Shown here: piece by piece, positions 18,992 to 28,118 of the stretch
How the letters are laid out: each line of letters starts with the position of its first letter
Position numbering within the stretch: position 1 is the stretch's first letter
The notes under the pieces: generated by a model
The model's input: only the letters and a program-made list of their open reading frames with translations
Told to the model about the DNA's origin: nothing
Databases searched by the model: none
Made by a program: the position numbers and the translations under genes
Assembly: GCF_012912005.1 (NCBI RefSeq)
Contig: NZ_JABBEA010000003.1
Span: 62,001-126,000, forward strand
Source of the DNA: Paenibacillus sp. SZ31
GTDB taxonomy: Bacteria > Bacillota > Bacilli > Paenibacillales > Paenibacillaceae
Length of the DNA stretch: 64,000 nt
Reading direction: 5' to 3'

Positions 18992-20105
18992 TTAATCGGT
19001 TTCTACTTTAATCTGGCTACGCAAATAACCATCGATGAATGCATCGAGGTCGCCGTCCATTACTGCCCCTGTATTTCCAGTCTCCACGCTTGTACGGTGA
19101 TCCTTTACCATACTATAGGGATGGAACACATAGGAGCGAATCTGGCTACCCCATGAAATATCCGACTGATCTCCTCGGATTTCATCCAGCTGTTGTTTTT
19201 GCTCTTCAATTTTACGCTCATACAATTTCGAACGAAGCATCGTCATCGCTCGCTCACGGTTCTTGATCTGTGAACGTTCATTCTGACACGTTACAACTAC
19301 ACCTGTTGGTAAGTGAGTAATCCGTACAGCAGAGTCGGTGGTATTGATATGTTGTCCACCCGCGCCACTTGCCCGGTACGTATCGATCTTGAGATCCTCT
19401 GTGCGAATGTCCAATTCAATCGTATCATCAATTTCTGGTACCACATCACAGGATACGAAGGACGTATGTCTACGGCCCGATGAGTCAAAAGGAGAGATCC
19501 GAACCAGTCGGTGCACACCCTTCTCAGCTTTCAGATAACCATAAGCGTTATGTCCTTTGATCGACAACGTAACACTCTTGATCCCCGCTTCATCACCTGG
19601 CAGATAATCCAGCACCTCAACCTTGAAGCCACGCTTCTCGGACCAGCGTGTGTACATCCGGAGCAGCATCTGTCCCCAGTCCTGGGACTCCGTACCACCC
19701 GCACCCGGGTGAAGCTCCAGAATCGCATTCATCTTGTCGTACGGCTGGTTCAGGAGCAGCTGAAGTTCGAAGTCTGCGACTTTGTTCACGATCGCTGTAA
19801 TACTGTTACCAATCTCGGCTGCGAGGTCTTCATCGCCTTCTTCGTCCGCTAGCTCTATCATCATCACCGCATCATCATAGTCCTGCTGAAGTCTGGTGTA
19901 TTGATCCACAGATCCCTTCACCGCATTTAGCTCAGCGATTACGGATTGCGCCTTGTCACTATCGTCCCAGAAATCCGGGGCAGACATCTTCACTTCGAAG
20001 TTGCCGATCATCTCTTGCTTCAGATCTAAGTCAAAGAGACCCCCTAAGGTTTGTTAGTTTCTTGCCTATTTCACGCAGGTCATGCTTCACGTTTGGATCG
20101 ATCAT
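18992..20105 (-). CDS. prfB: Peptide chain release factor 2 with programmed +1 frameshift
   Basis: 370 residues after frameshifting. RF2 reads UGA and UAA stops. The first 24 codons (ATG 20103-20105, [16 protein letters not shown]...) end in CTT TGA C. The in-frame TGA at 20031-20033 must be bypassed by slipping one base on CTTT (reading GAC next), and AGGGGG a few bases upstream is the internal Shine-Dalgarno stimulator. The rest carries the stop-recognition SPF motif (residues 204-206) and catalytic GGQ (249-251). A good AGAGGA precedes the ATG. This is a conserved autoregulation: low RF2 favours the shift. Joined segments are 20105-20034 and 20032-18992. Confidence 0.97.
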
Positions 20106-20384
20106 GTGCAATTCCTCTTTTCATTAAGATAAGCTCCCCGCATCCAGGGCATTCCTCCAGACCAAGCATCAGATACGCCAACCTGGTGTTGAGATCACTG
20201 ATGTATCAGTATATCTCTTTCCCGTAATCATGGTCATATAATTATAACTATGCACCATTAATCGGTTTTGCATCCTTCACTTCATCCTATGGAATACCCG
20301 GCTGCGAGGAGCCGTTCATGTCATGCTATTTAAGTTGAGCCAGCATTCTTTACACCGTATCACTCCGATTGCAGTAGCATCTTC

Positions 20385-20530
20385 CAATCGCTCTTATCCC
20401 CAGATTTTCTTGATTCCCTCTTACAAGGGAAAAATTCGGGGATAGCGTATGCTTCCGATGCAGCTTTCTTACAGAAAGCTTTTAGGCGAACGCTCCGCTT
20501 CTTCAGATTGCTTCTGCACTCTCCGTTATG
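20385..20530. repeat. Dispersed palindromic repeat, copy C (prfB-secA gap)
   Basis: TATCCCC-AGATTT (20395-20407) pairs with 20432-20444 with two mismatches; the loop contains TTCCCT...AGGGAA. A third hairpin, AGCTTTCT/AGAAAGCT (20463-20481), is inserted before the common tail GGCGAACGCTCCGCTTC-TTCAGATT and CTCTCCGTTATG. The remaining parts of the 478-base gap (20106-20384 and 20531-20583) show nothing I recognise. Confidence 0.78.
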
Positions 20531-20583
20531 TGTAAAATCAAGGTTCAACTTATTACACTAAAGTGTATATAAAAACCATCGCT

Positions 20584-23088
20584 CTACTCTTGACCGTGAC
20601 AGTGTTTGAACTTCTTACCACTACCGCATGGGCATGGATCGTTACGTCCGATTTGGTCAGAAACCTTCACTGGACGTTTCTCAGCAGGCTCACCGCTTGT
20701 CGAGATCTGACTTTCCTCAACAACCGCTTGACGCTCCTGATTGCTCTCGATCTGTGCTCTCATCACATAAGTCGCTACTTCTTCTTGAATCGAAGCGATC
20801 ATTTGATGGAACATCTCGAAGCCTTCGAACTGGTACTCACGCAGTGGATCTGTACCGCCGTAGGCACGAAGGTGGATACCTTGACGCAATTGATCCATTG
20901 CATCAATATGATCCATCCACTTGCTGTCTACTGCACGAAGCACAACCACTTTCTCGAACTCACGAACCATCTCTTCGCCAATTCGCTCTTCACGTGCATT
21001 GTATTTGTTCTGAACTTTCGTGAACAGGAACTCGATGATCTCTTCTGCTTCCTTACCCCACAGATCATCTTTAGTTATGGAACCATCGTCCAGCAATTTA
21101 CTGTTCATGTAATCAGCAACTTCCTGCAGCTCCCAGTTTTCCGGGATATCGTCACTACAATGTGCTTCAACGATACGTTCAATGGAAGGTTTGATCATAT
21201 CCATAACGATTTGTTTGATATTTTCGGACTCCAGTACCTCGCGGCGCTGTTTATATATAATTTCACGTTGTTGGTTCATTACATCATCATATTGGAGAAC
21301 GACTTTACGCACGTCAAAGTTGTTACCTTCAACACGCTTCTGCGCTGATTCAACTGCACGGGTAATCATCCGGCTCTCGATCGGTTGGTCTTCTTCAAAA
21401 CCAAGCCGCTCCATCATGTTCAATACATTGTCTGCACCGAAACGTCTCATCAATTCATCACCCAGTGACAGGTAGAATTGTGTTGAACCCGGGTCACCTT
21501 GACGTCCTGCACGACCACGCAGCTGATTATCAATCCGGCGTGATTCGTGACGCTCAGTACCGATGATATGAAGGCCGCCTACTTCAGCTACACCTTCACC
21601 CAAGATAATATCCGTACCCCGTCCAGCCATGTTGGTTGCAATCGTTACTGCACCCGCTTGTCCAGCTCCTGTAATGATCTCTGCTTCTTCCGCGTGGTAC
21701 TTGGCGTTCAGTACCTGGTGTTTTACACCACGACGCTTAAGCATGTCAGACAGACGTTCAGAGTTCTCGATGGACACTGTACCTACCAGAATCGGTTGAT
21801 TCTTGCTGTGACGTGCCACGATCTCTTCTACAACCGCTTTGAACTTGCCATCGATGCTCTTGTACACAACATCTGCCATGTCGTCCCGTTTGTTTGGACG
21901 GTTGGTTGGAATTTGCAGTACTTCGAGACCGTAGATTTTTTTAAACTCTTCTTCCTCGGTTTTCGCCGTACCCGTCATACCCGCTAGTTTACGGTACATC
22001 CGGAAATAGTTCTGGAAGGTAATCGTAGCAAGCGTCATGCTCTCATTTTGTACTTCAATGCCTTCTTTGGCTTCAATCGCCTGGTGCAATCCATCACTGT
22101 AACGACGTCCAGACATCAGACGACCTGTGAATTCATCGACGATCATAACTTCCTCATCACTGACAACATAATCTACGTCACGACGCATGATTACGTTGGC
22201 TTTCAAACCCTGTACGATGTGATGGTTAAGTGTAACATTGGCATGATCATACAAGTTCTCGATACCAAATGCTTTCTCTGCTTTTGCCACGCCCGCCTCA
22301 GTCAACGCTACGGATTTCACCTTGATGTCTACCGTAAAGTCTTCTTCTGGCACCAGACGTTTCACAAAACGATCTGCTGCATAGTACATGTCCGTCGACT
22401 TCTGAGCTTGTCCAGAGATAATGAGTGGCGTACGCGCCTCATCGACGAGGATGGAGTCCACTTCATCAATGATACAGAAGAACAATGGACGTTGTACCAT
22501 CTGCTCTTTGTAGAGCACCATGTTGTCACGCAGATAGTCAAATCCAAACTCGTTGTTCGTTCCGTACGTAATATCACATGCATATGCATGTTGTTTCAAA
22601 GCATGGTCCATACCGCTCAGGTTAACCCCTACCGTCATGCCCATGAATTCATAGATTTGTCCCATTTCCTGGCTATCCCGCTGTGCCAAATAGTCATTGA
22701 CCGTGACCACGTGTACACCTTTGGACATCAACGCGTTCAGATATACCGGAAGTGTTCCTACCAGCGTTTTACCTTCACCCGTTTTCATCTCGGAAATACG
22801 GCCTTCATGCAGAGCGATACCGCCCAGCATCTGTACATCGTAATGGCGTTTGCCCAATACACGGCGTGAAGCCTCCCGTACGGTTGCAAATGCCTCTGGA
22901 AGAAGTTCATCTGTCGTTTCTCCCTTTTCAATACGAGCACGGTATTCGTCCGTTTTGCCTTTCAGTTGTTCATCAGACAACGCCTGAAGTTGTGGTTCCA
23001 GTTTATTGATCACATCGACCGTCTTCATCAGACGTTTAACATCACGTTCGTTCATGTCGCCGAAGATCTTTTTGACAAGTCCTAGCAT
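20584..23088 (-). CDS. secA: Preprotein translocase ATPase SecA
   Basis: 834 residues. It drives secretory preproteins through SecYEG. Walker A MKTGEGKT is at 101-108, and the DEAD-like [18 protein letters not shown] lies near 205-220. The preprotein crosslinking domain, the [10 protein letters not shown] motif VI and the C-terminal zinc-binding tail ([17 protein letters not shown]) are intact. The start is ATG 23086-23088 ([16 protein letters not shown]) with AAAGGGG 6 bases upstream; the longer open frame is not supported. It lies between hpf and prfB as in Bacillus and should handle the many exported proteins encoded further right. Confidence 0.97.
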   Translation of the reverse strand: MLGLVKKIFGDMNERDVKRLMKTVDVINKLEPQLQALSDEQLKGKTDEYRARIEKGETTDELLPEAFATVREASRRVLGKRHYDVQMLGGIALHEGRISEMKTGEGKTLVGTLPVYLNALMSKGVHVVTVNDYLAQRDSQEMGQIYEFMGMTVGVNLSGMDHALKQHAYACDITYGTNNEFGFDYLRDNMVLYKEQMVQRPLFFCIIDEVDSILVDEARTPLIISGQAQKSTDMYYAADRFVKRLVPEEDFTVDIKVKSVALTEAGVAKAEKAFGIENLYDHANVTLNHHIVQGLKANVIMRRDVDYVVSDEEVMIVDEFTGRLMSGRRYSDGLHQAIEAKEGIEVQNESMTLATITFQNYFRMYRKLAGMTGTAKTEEEEFKKIYGLEVLQIPTNRPNKRDDMADVVYKSIDGKFKAVVEEIVARHSKNQPILVGTVSIENSERLSDMLKRRGVKHQVLNAKYHAEEAEIITGAGQAGAVTIATNMAGRGTDIILGEGVAEVGGLHIIGTERHESRRIDNQLRGRAGRQGDPGSTQFYLSLGDELMRRFGADNVLNMMERLGFEEDQPIESRMITRAVESAQKRVEGNNFDVRKVVLQYDDVMNQQREIIYKQRREVLESENIKQIVMDMIKPSIERIVEAHCSDDIPENWELQEVADYMNSKLLDDGSITKDDLWGKEAEEIIEFLFTKVQNKYNAREERIGEEMVREFEKVVVLRAVDSKWMDHIDAMDQLRQGIHLRAYGGTDPLREYQFEGFEMFHQMIASIQEEVATYVMRAQIESNQERQAVVEESQISTSGEPAEKRPVKVSDQIGRNDPCPCGSGKKFKHCHGQE

Positions 23089-23745
23089 GGTATACCCCTT
23101 TCGTGCAAAACAGAATAGACCCCCTGTTGCCGCCATGCGACACCATCGGATGGATGTTGCTCCACTTGCCCGGGGGTGACAAACAATATAAAAAGTAATA
23201 TGGATGAATCAACTCCAGGCTTGCCAAGGGTTCCTCATGAAGCTGATTCGGTGTTCAAACGGATCCGGTTATTAGAAAACTAGCCGAAGCCCGAGCCTTG
23301 CGAATCATGTTCATGGTGCTGTGCCTGTCATTGATTATGATTAGCGATCATTCGTTGACAATTCCTCATCAGGACAATGATTCTCTTTGCATAAATTGTA
23401 ACAGTTTGTAAGGGCCGCCGCAACACGCCACGGCACACTTCTTTGAACTTCTGAGACATATCAAATCGAGTTTTAGTGCAAAAAATCACAGTCGTTAGCG
23501 GAAGCCTTCGATTGTCATGTTTCGTTTTGCAGGATAGACGGCGCTATCAACGAATTTTGATGGTAAATTTGGATGGAAATCTCAATATCCAGTTCTCGAA
23601 TGCATGTGTACGAATATTTTCGTAATCATGAGAATCTGGTGGTAAACTTGTACAGTTTGTGATTCTTCTTATTATCTATTAGACGCAGCAGCATAGGGAA
23701 TAGTTTCACCATTTTATTTCCAAAGGTCATTTCCCAGCCCCTTTA
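23089..23745. other. Long non-coding gap upstream of secA
   Basis: About 650 bases with no credible gene on either strand. A weak promoter candidate for secA, TTGATT-16-TATATT on the minus strand at about 23185-23215, lies about 100 bases before the start. A G/C-rich short stretch (CCCCCGGG near 23170) may fold in the leader. Otherwise I see nothing I can name. Confidence 0.4.
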
Positions 23746-23749
23746 CGCA

Positions 23750-23790
23750 CAAAAGAGCCCCATCCCCTGAGGGATGGAAGCTCTTGTTAA
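23750..23790 (-). terminator. Rho-independent terminator of hpf
   Basis: AGAGCTTCCATCCC-TCAG-GGGATGGGGCTCT followed by TTTT on the minus strand. A second hairpin, AATCCAGGAAC...TTTCCTGGATT (23800-23825), lies between it and the hpf stop and has no T-run. Confidence 0.85.
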
Positions 23791-23876
23791 GTCTAATCCA
23801 GGAAACTACAGTTCCTGGATTCATTATTATTAGATATTCATATGCAAGTCCGATCCGATGATCTTGTACGTTAAGA

Positions 23877-24440
23877 TTAACCTTGTTCGATCAATCCGTA
23901 CTTACCATCGTTCCGTTTGTAAACAACACTTACTTCTTCACTGTCAATGTTGGAGAATACGAAGAAATTGTGACCAACCATGTTCATTTGGAGGATTGCC
24001 TCTTCCACGTCCATTGGTTTCAACATAAAGCGTTTCGTCCGTACGACTTCCAAATCATCGTCATCCGTGTCCGCATCCAGTTCAGCTGTAGCTACAGTAC
24101 CTGTTGGATCTTCAACGAAGAGTGTTTTCAGGCTACCTTCTTGGCGGAACTTACGGTTAATTTTTGTTTTGTGTTTGCGGATCTGACGTTCCAGCTTGTC
24201 CACCACAGAGTCAATGGATGCGTACATATCGTCGCTCTCATCCTCAGCGCGGAGCACAATGCCTTTCAAAGGGATCGTCACCTCTACCGTATGCAAACCT
24301 CTCGTCGTGCTCAATGTGACAGCACCGTCAGAGTTAAGGGGTGCATCGAAATACTTCTCGAGTCTACTCAACTTTTTGTCGACATAATCCTTCAAAGCAT
24401 CAGTAACCTCGATTTGTTGACCTCGAATACTTAAATTCAT
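23877..24440 (-). CDS. hpf: Long-form ribosome hibernation promoting factor
   Basis: 187 residues. The N-terminal HPF/YfiA domain (MNLSIRGQQIEVTDALKDYV...) is joined by an acidic linker (ELDADTDDDDLE) to the C-terminal dimerisation domain (VVRTKRFMLKPMDVEEAILQMNMVGHNFFVF), the long form that ties 70S ribosomes into 100S dimers in stationary phase. The start is ATG 24438-24440 after AAGGAGGAG; the longer upstream frame is not used. Located next to secA, as in Bacillus (yvyD/hpf). Confidence 0.95.
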   Translation of the reverse strand: MNLSIRGQQIEVTDALKDYVDKKLSRLEKYFDAPLNSDGAVTLSTTRGLHTVEVTIPLKGIVLRAEDESDDMYASIDSVVDKLERQIRKHKTKINRKFRQEGSLKTLFVEDPTGTVATAELDADTDDDDLEVVRTKRFMLKPMDVEEAILQMNMVGHNFFVFSNIDSEEVSVVYKRNDGKYGLIEQG

Positions 24441-24471
24441 AGGGCACTCCTCCTTTTTCCTTTGCCACTTC

Positions 24472-24501
24472 ATTATAACACGAATGTAAGCGCCATGTAA
24501 A
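24472..24501 (-). promoter_or_regulatory. Sigma-A promoter of hpf
   Basis: TTTACA (24496-24501), an 18-base spacer and a perfect TATAAT (24472-24477) end 32 bases before the hpf ATG. No clear sigma-B or sigma-H site was recognised, though hpf is stress-controlled in Bacillus. Confidence 0.6.
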
Positions 24502-24763
24502 AACTCCCGGTGACCGAATAATGACATCTGTTCAAGCCACATCTACCAACGTAGGAATAACGCCATAATTCGCGATATTTCATCATATTCAGCCATAATC
24601 GTATATTTACATGGAATGTCTTATTAGGCGCTTGATGATGTATTTAACCGTTTTTGAGCTTGCTCAATCTATTATGTAAAATGAACCTCAATCAAGCTTG
24701 TGAATCTATTAAATTCATTAAGATAAGGTTCCTCGAATGATCCTCTAATCTCGAATCTATTAG

Positions 24764-24800
24764 AACAAAAAAAGACCCCGGAAAGTACCGGAGTCTGATG
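24764..24800 (-). terminator. Rho-independent terminator of the cold-shock gene
   Basis: AGACTCCGG-TACTT-TCCGGGGTCT followed by TTTTTTT on the minus strand, about 65 bases after the csp stop. The rest of the 421-base hpf-csp gap (24502-24763) is AT-rich with no gene. Confidence 0.85.
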
Positions 24801-24861
24801 CTAGCGATAATTCAATTTGGTAACCATCTAACCATATATGTAGGTCGGATTGTCCGGATGA

Positions 24862-25059
24862 TTATAATTTGATTACGTTAGCTGCTTGCGGTCCACGCGC
24901 GCCTTCGACGATGTCGAATTCTACGGATTGACCTTCTTCCAAAGTTTTGAATCCTTCGGTTTGAATTGCGGAGAAATGTACGAATACGTCGCCGCCGTCT
25001 TCAGTCTCAATGAAACCGTAACCTTTTTCTGCGTTGAACCATTTTACTTTACCTTGCAT
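24862..25059 (-). CDS. csp: Cold-shock domain protein (CspA/CspB family)
   Basis: 65 residues, a single OB-fold. RNP1 (KGYGFIE) and RNP2 (DVFVHFSAI) are intact, so it should bind single-stranded RNA/DNA as an RNA chaperone. AAGGGA precedes the ATG by about 10 bases. It has its own promoter (25124-25153) and terminator. Csp genes are usually dispersed; this one sits between the fliT and hpf genes, where Bacillus has none. Confidence 0.95.
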   Translation of the reverse strand: MQGKVKWFNAEKGYGFIETEDGGDVFVHFSAIQTEGFKTLEEGQSVEFDIVEGARGPQAANVIKL

Positions 25060-25123
25060 GCACTAACATTCCCTTCGTCATCAAATGAAGTAAGCTTCGG
25101 CCTTAACCTCGCCCACAACTCAG

Positions 25124-25153
25124 ATAATAACATCCAAAGTTATCCATTGTCAA
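25124..25153 (-). promoter_or_regulatory. Sigma-A promoter of csp
   Basis: A consensus TTGACA (25148-25153), 18-base spacer and TATTAT (25124-25129) give a leader of about 58 bases. A consensus -35 fits a highly expressed gene. Confidence 0.65.
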
Positions 25154-25265
25154 TTGGTAAAGTAAATGTTTTCTTGGAATTTTTTGTAGATTAATTGGGG
25201 ATTGTGTTGAAAGGTGATGTATCTTGAATATATCAGGTAATTGGAGGGTTGGGACGTCTATTTTA

Positions 25266-25316
25266 ATAGACACAAAAGACCCCATACTGAGTTTTGCCAG
25301 TACGGGGTCTCATTGT
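25266..25316 (-). terminator. Terminator of the flaG-fliD-fliS-fliT operon
   Basis: GAGACCCCGTACTGG-CAAAA-CTCAGTATGGGGTCT followed by TTTTG on the minus strand, just after the fliT-like gene. Confidence 0.85.
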
Positions 25317-25336
25317 AATTATACAATACTTTGGTA

Positions 25337-25696
25337 CTACTTTCGTTTATCCATAAGATAACTCTCGGAAGCATACTTGGATTCATATACCGTACGCTGC
25401 GTTTTGGCCGAATTTCGTTGGAGCAACCATTCCTGCGCTTCATTTTTAAGTGATGACATACGTTGCTCTATTATCGGGTCATGTGCCAAAACTTTCTTCA
25501 GCGTTTCTTTTTGCAGATCACTCATCTCTTGAACATCCAAAACATCATGCAATTGTTGCACTAGAAGTTGACGCTCTTCAACAAATTGTTCTACCAGGTC
25601 AGAATCTTGAATTTCTAAATCTTTGATAAAATTCTGCGTGAGCTCAGAAAGTTGGCTGAGAACATCGTTTATCAAAGTCTTGTTACTACTATTCAT
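25337..25696 (-). CDS. fliT: FliT-like flagellar protein
   Basis: 119 residues, predicted mostly helical and charged (LINDVLSQLSELTQNFIKDLE..., ERQLLVQQLHDVLD). Sequence similarity to FliT is weak by eye; the assignment rests on size, helical nature and position after fliS. FliT is the chaperone of the FliD cap. The start ATG (25694-25696) overlaps the fliS stop as ATGA, showing translational coupling, with GGGAG upstream; the longer open frame into fliS is not needed. Confidence 0.65.
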   Translation of the reverse strand: MNSSNKTLINDVLSQLSELTQNFIKDLEIQDSDLVEQFVEERQLLVQQLHDVLDVQEMSDLQKETLKKVLAHDPIIEQRMSSLKNEAQEWLLQRNSAKTQRTVYESKYASESYLMDKRK

Positions 25697-26076
25697 TGAG
25701 CTGAAGCTCCCATTGCTTGCTTGCTTGCTACAATCCAAGTCTCACGCAGTTCCTGAAAGTATCCCAGAGCTTCTTCCCCATGCTTGATCTCTTTTTTAAT
25801 ATTGGCTTGAATCAACAAATGGTTCATGTACTCGTATAGCGAGAACAAATCTTTAGACACAGGATAAGATAGATTCAACGTAGACATTAACTCACTAACA
25901 ATCGTTTGAGCTTTACCAAGGTTCACATTCGCTTTAGAATAATCTTTGTTTTTAATTCCTTCCAGGCCCAATTTAGTAAACCGAATTGCACCATCATATA
26001 ACATAATAACCAATTGTCCTGGAGTGGATGTTTGAACTGAAGACTTCTTATATTTGTCATAAGGAGATGTAATCAT
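25693..26076 (-). CDS. fliS: Flagellin chaperone FliS
   Basis: 127 residues. The N terminus YDKYKKSSVQTSTPGQLVIMLYDGAIRF is the FliS signature. FliS binds the flagellin C terminus in the cytosol and prevents early polymerisation; in Bacillus it also takes part in the FliW-flagellin-CsrA switch, since FliS and FliW both bind Hag. GGAGG is 11 bases before the ATG. It lies 23 bases after fliD. Confidence 0.95.
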   Translation of the reverse strand: MITSPYDKYKKSSVQTSTPGQLVIMLYDGAIRFTKLGLEGIKNKDYSKANVNLGKAQTIVSELMSTLNLSYPVSKDLFSLYEYMNHLLIQANIKKEIKHGEEALGYFQELRETWIVASKQAMGASAQ

Positions 26077-26099
26077 GCCAAACTATTCCTCCTTTAAAT

Positions 26100-27581
26100 T
26101 TATTGAAAATAACTTGCTAAACTGGAAGACTGGGACTGGAATTGACTCATTGCTTTTTCCATAGCGGCAAACTGTTTGTAATATCGAGTCTCCCAAACAG
26201 TCATTTTTCTATCCAAGTCTGAAATCCTACTATTGTAGTTTTTCAATTGTAGGCCCATACTACTTTCTATTTTCAATGCGATGCTAGCGTCTGCATCCTG
26301 CTTCGAGGTACCTACTTTTTTAACTAACATATCCAAAGTGGAGTTCAATTCTTTTCTCAATCCGCTAAAGATAGCAGGATTGTTAGCGTCATTAGAAGGG
26401 CCTCTAAAAGCACTTAGAATTCTATCAGGATTACTGTCCAACGCACTTTTAAGTTTAACCTCATCAATCTGTAGTTTACCCTTCTCATAGTATTGCCCAG
26501 TTGTTATTCCTGCCTCACTTAGCACTTTCAAGTTCCCTGAAATGACAGACCTCATTGAGGCTACGGCAGAGCTTAGAATGGTATCATTTTTTAGGAGGCC
26601 ACTTTTGGCGCGCTCTTCCCAGTTTTTAATGTCGTCTTCTTTCATGTCCTTCTTTTGCTCTGCGGTCAAAGGTGCATAATCACGATACTTCGCTTCAGAT
26701 AATTTCGTATTCATTAATCCCAATAATTCATTGTAGGTATCAACAAAGGATTTTATCGTCTCCATCGCTTTTGTAGGGTCAGACTGTGTTGAAACCTTGC
26801 TGGGTAAGCCTTCAGTTGTCTCTAATAAAGTCAAATTCACACCATTGACTAACAACGTATCCCCTGTAGTTTCATATTTCCGGGTACCTGAAGAAGTGGT
26901 AATGTTTACTTCACCTTTTACAGCCCCATTCGCTTGTAAACCTAGTACGTCTGATAACGAACTGGACATTGCTGCCCCACCAGTCCCTGTCCCTGTGATT
27001 ACTTTCCCATTCTCTCTGGAGGTAATCGTTAACTTACCACTGATCTCATCATAACTTGCATTAGCTGTTGGAATTTCAGAATTAATCCGAGAAATTACGG
27101 TAGATAAAGAATCTGTATCTTTAAATACTAAAGATTTATCATTAATATGGAGTTCATATTCTGCCTTAGGTGGGCCTGTTTGGTCAAGCTGTGCTAGCGT
27201 AGTATTCAAGCTTGCTTTTGCATCAGGCGTTCCTGTAGTTAGCACTGTTTGGGTTTGTAAATTAGCCTTCTTAGCCAATGTTTTCACTTCAACAGTCATT
27301 GTCACAGAAGCTGCGTCCGCATTTGCCTCGGCTCTAACTGCTGTTGTATTTCCACTGACCGTTGATTTTTGTGTATTTGTTGCTGCAGACAGATCCATCT
27401 GTTGCAATTTGTTGCTTAGCTGCACAATTTTACTATTTAACTGTCTATAGCTATCTCTGGTCCAATCCAAAATCTGTTTCTGTTGATTTAACTTGTCCAG
27501 CGGAACTCTCTTCACTGTCATAAGAGATTTGACCATACTGTCAATATCCATACCTGAGAATCCATTAATTCGCATATTCAT
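26100..27581 (-). CDS. fliD: Flagellar filament cap protein FliD
   Basis: 493 residues. The N-terminal FliD domain (FSGMDIDSMVKSLMTVKRVPLDKLNQQKQILDW) and the C-terminal coiled coil (LQLKNYNSRISDLDRKMTVWETRYYKQFAAMEKAMSQ) frame variable D2-D3 domains. The FliD pentamer caps the growing filament and folds flagellin subunits. AGGAGG lies 8 bases before the ATG. Directly follows flaG. Confidence 0.95.
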   Translation of the reverse strand: MNMRINGFSGMDIDSMVKSLMTVKRVPLDKLNQQKQILDWTRDSYRQLNSKIVQLSNKLQQMDLSAATNTQKSTVSGNTTAVRAEANADAASVTMTVEVKTLAKKANLQTQTVLTTGTPDAKASLNTTLAQLDQTGPPKAEYELHINDKSLVFKDTDSLSTVISRINSEIPTANASYDEISGKLTITSRENGKVITGTGTGGAAMSSSLSDVLGLQANGAVKGEVNITTSSGTRKYETTGDTLLVNGVNLTLLETTEGLPSKVSTQSDPTKAMETIKSFVDTYNELLGLMNTKLSEAKYRDYAPLTAEQKKDMKEDDIKNWEERAKSGLLKNDTILSSAVASMRSVISGNLKVLSEAGITTGQYYEKGKLQIDEVKLKSALDSNPDRILSAFRGPSNDANNPAIFSGLRKELNSTLDMLVKKVGTSKQDADASIALKIESSMGLQLKNYNSRISDLDRKMTVWETRYYKQFAAMEKAMSQFQSQSSSLASYFQ

Positions 27582-27594
27582 TTATAGTAACCTC

Positions 27595-27987
27595 CTATAC
27601 CTTTTCATCAATTAGGATACCCGCAATTTCCATCATCTTGGCTACCAAGTCCAATGTTTTTTCAGGTGGAATCTCGCGAATCAATTCACCGGTTTCTTTA
27701 TTCAGGACTTTCACTAAGATTTGATGAGTTTTTTCATGAACGCTCATCTCCAAAGTTGTTGTAGGTCCCTGAAGGGCTTTTACAGCTCTGTCAATCGCTT
27801 TAATAAGATGTTCGTCTCCAGACGGAATGCTAATTCCTTGTCGTTCAAGCTTAGACATATCAACGCCATTTCTCACTGCTTGAATGAGTTGTGTTTTCGA
27901 ATTTACTAATGCTTCACTTGGTTGACTTAAAGAACTTGAAGTACTGTTGTTCACTGAATTCGTTGAAAGTGAGAACTGTAGATTCAT
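27595..27987 (-). CDS. flaG: FlaG family flagellar protein
   Basis: 130 residues. A serine-rich N terminus is followed by the FlaG domain (LEMSVHEKTHQILVKVLNKETGELIREIPPEKTLDLVAKMMEIAGILIDEKV). FlaG homologs affect filament length, though the mechanism is unclear. GGGGGA precedes the ATG. It leads the flaG-fliD-fliS-fliT operon; Bacillus has yvyC at the same place. Confidence 0.92.
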   Translation of the reverse strand: MNLQFSLSTNSVNNSTSSSLSQPSEALVNSKTQLIQAVRNGVDMSKLERQGISIPSGDEHLIKAIDRAVKALQGPTTTLEMSVHEKTHQILVKVLNKETGELIREIPPEKTLDLVAKMMEIAGILIDEKV

Positions 27988-28118
27988 CGTTCATCCCCCG
28001 ATGGAATTATTTATTATATTTATCGGTAAGTATAAACAGAGAATGAAGAGGTATGGTAAATTAAAGTATCGCTTGACTGTAGATCCACAACTAATAGATT
28101 GGGTCAACTCCAAAAATC

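Noticed and set aside
23089-23876. Non-coding RNA such as 6S in the gap before secA
   Set aside because: No long closed stem with a central bubble or promoter-terminator pair could be made out by eye.
27988-28060. Sigma-D promoter for flaG
   Set aside because: ACCGATAA resembles the -10 box, but no acceptable -35 box stands at the right distance.
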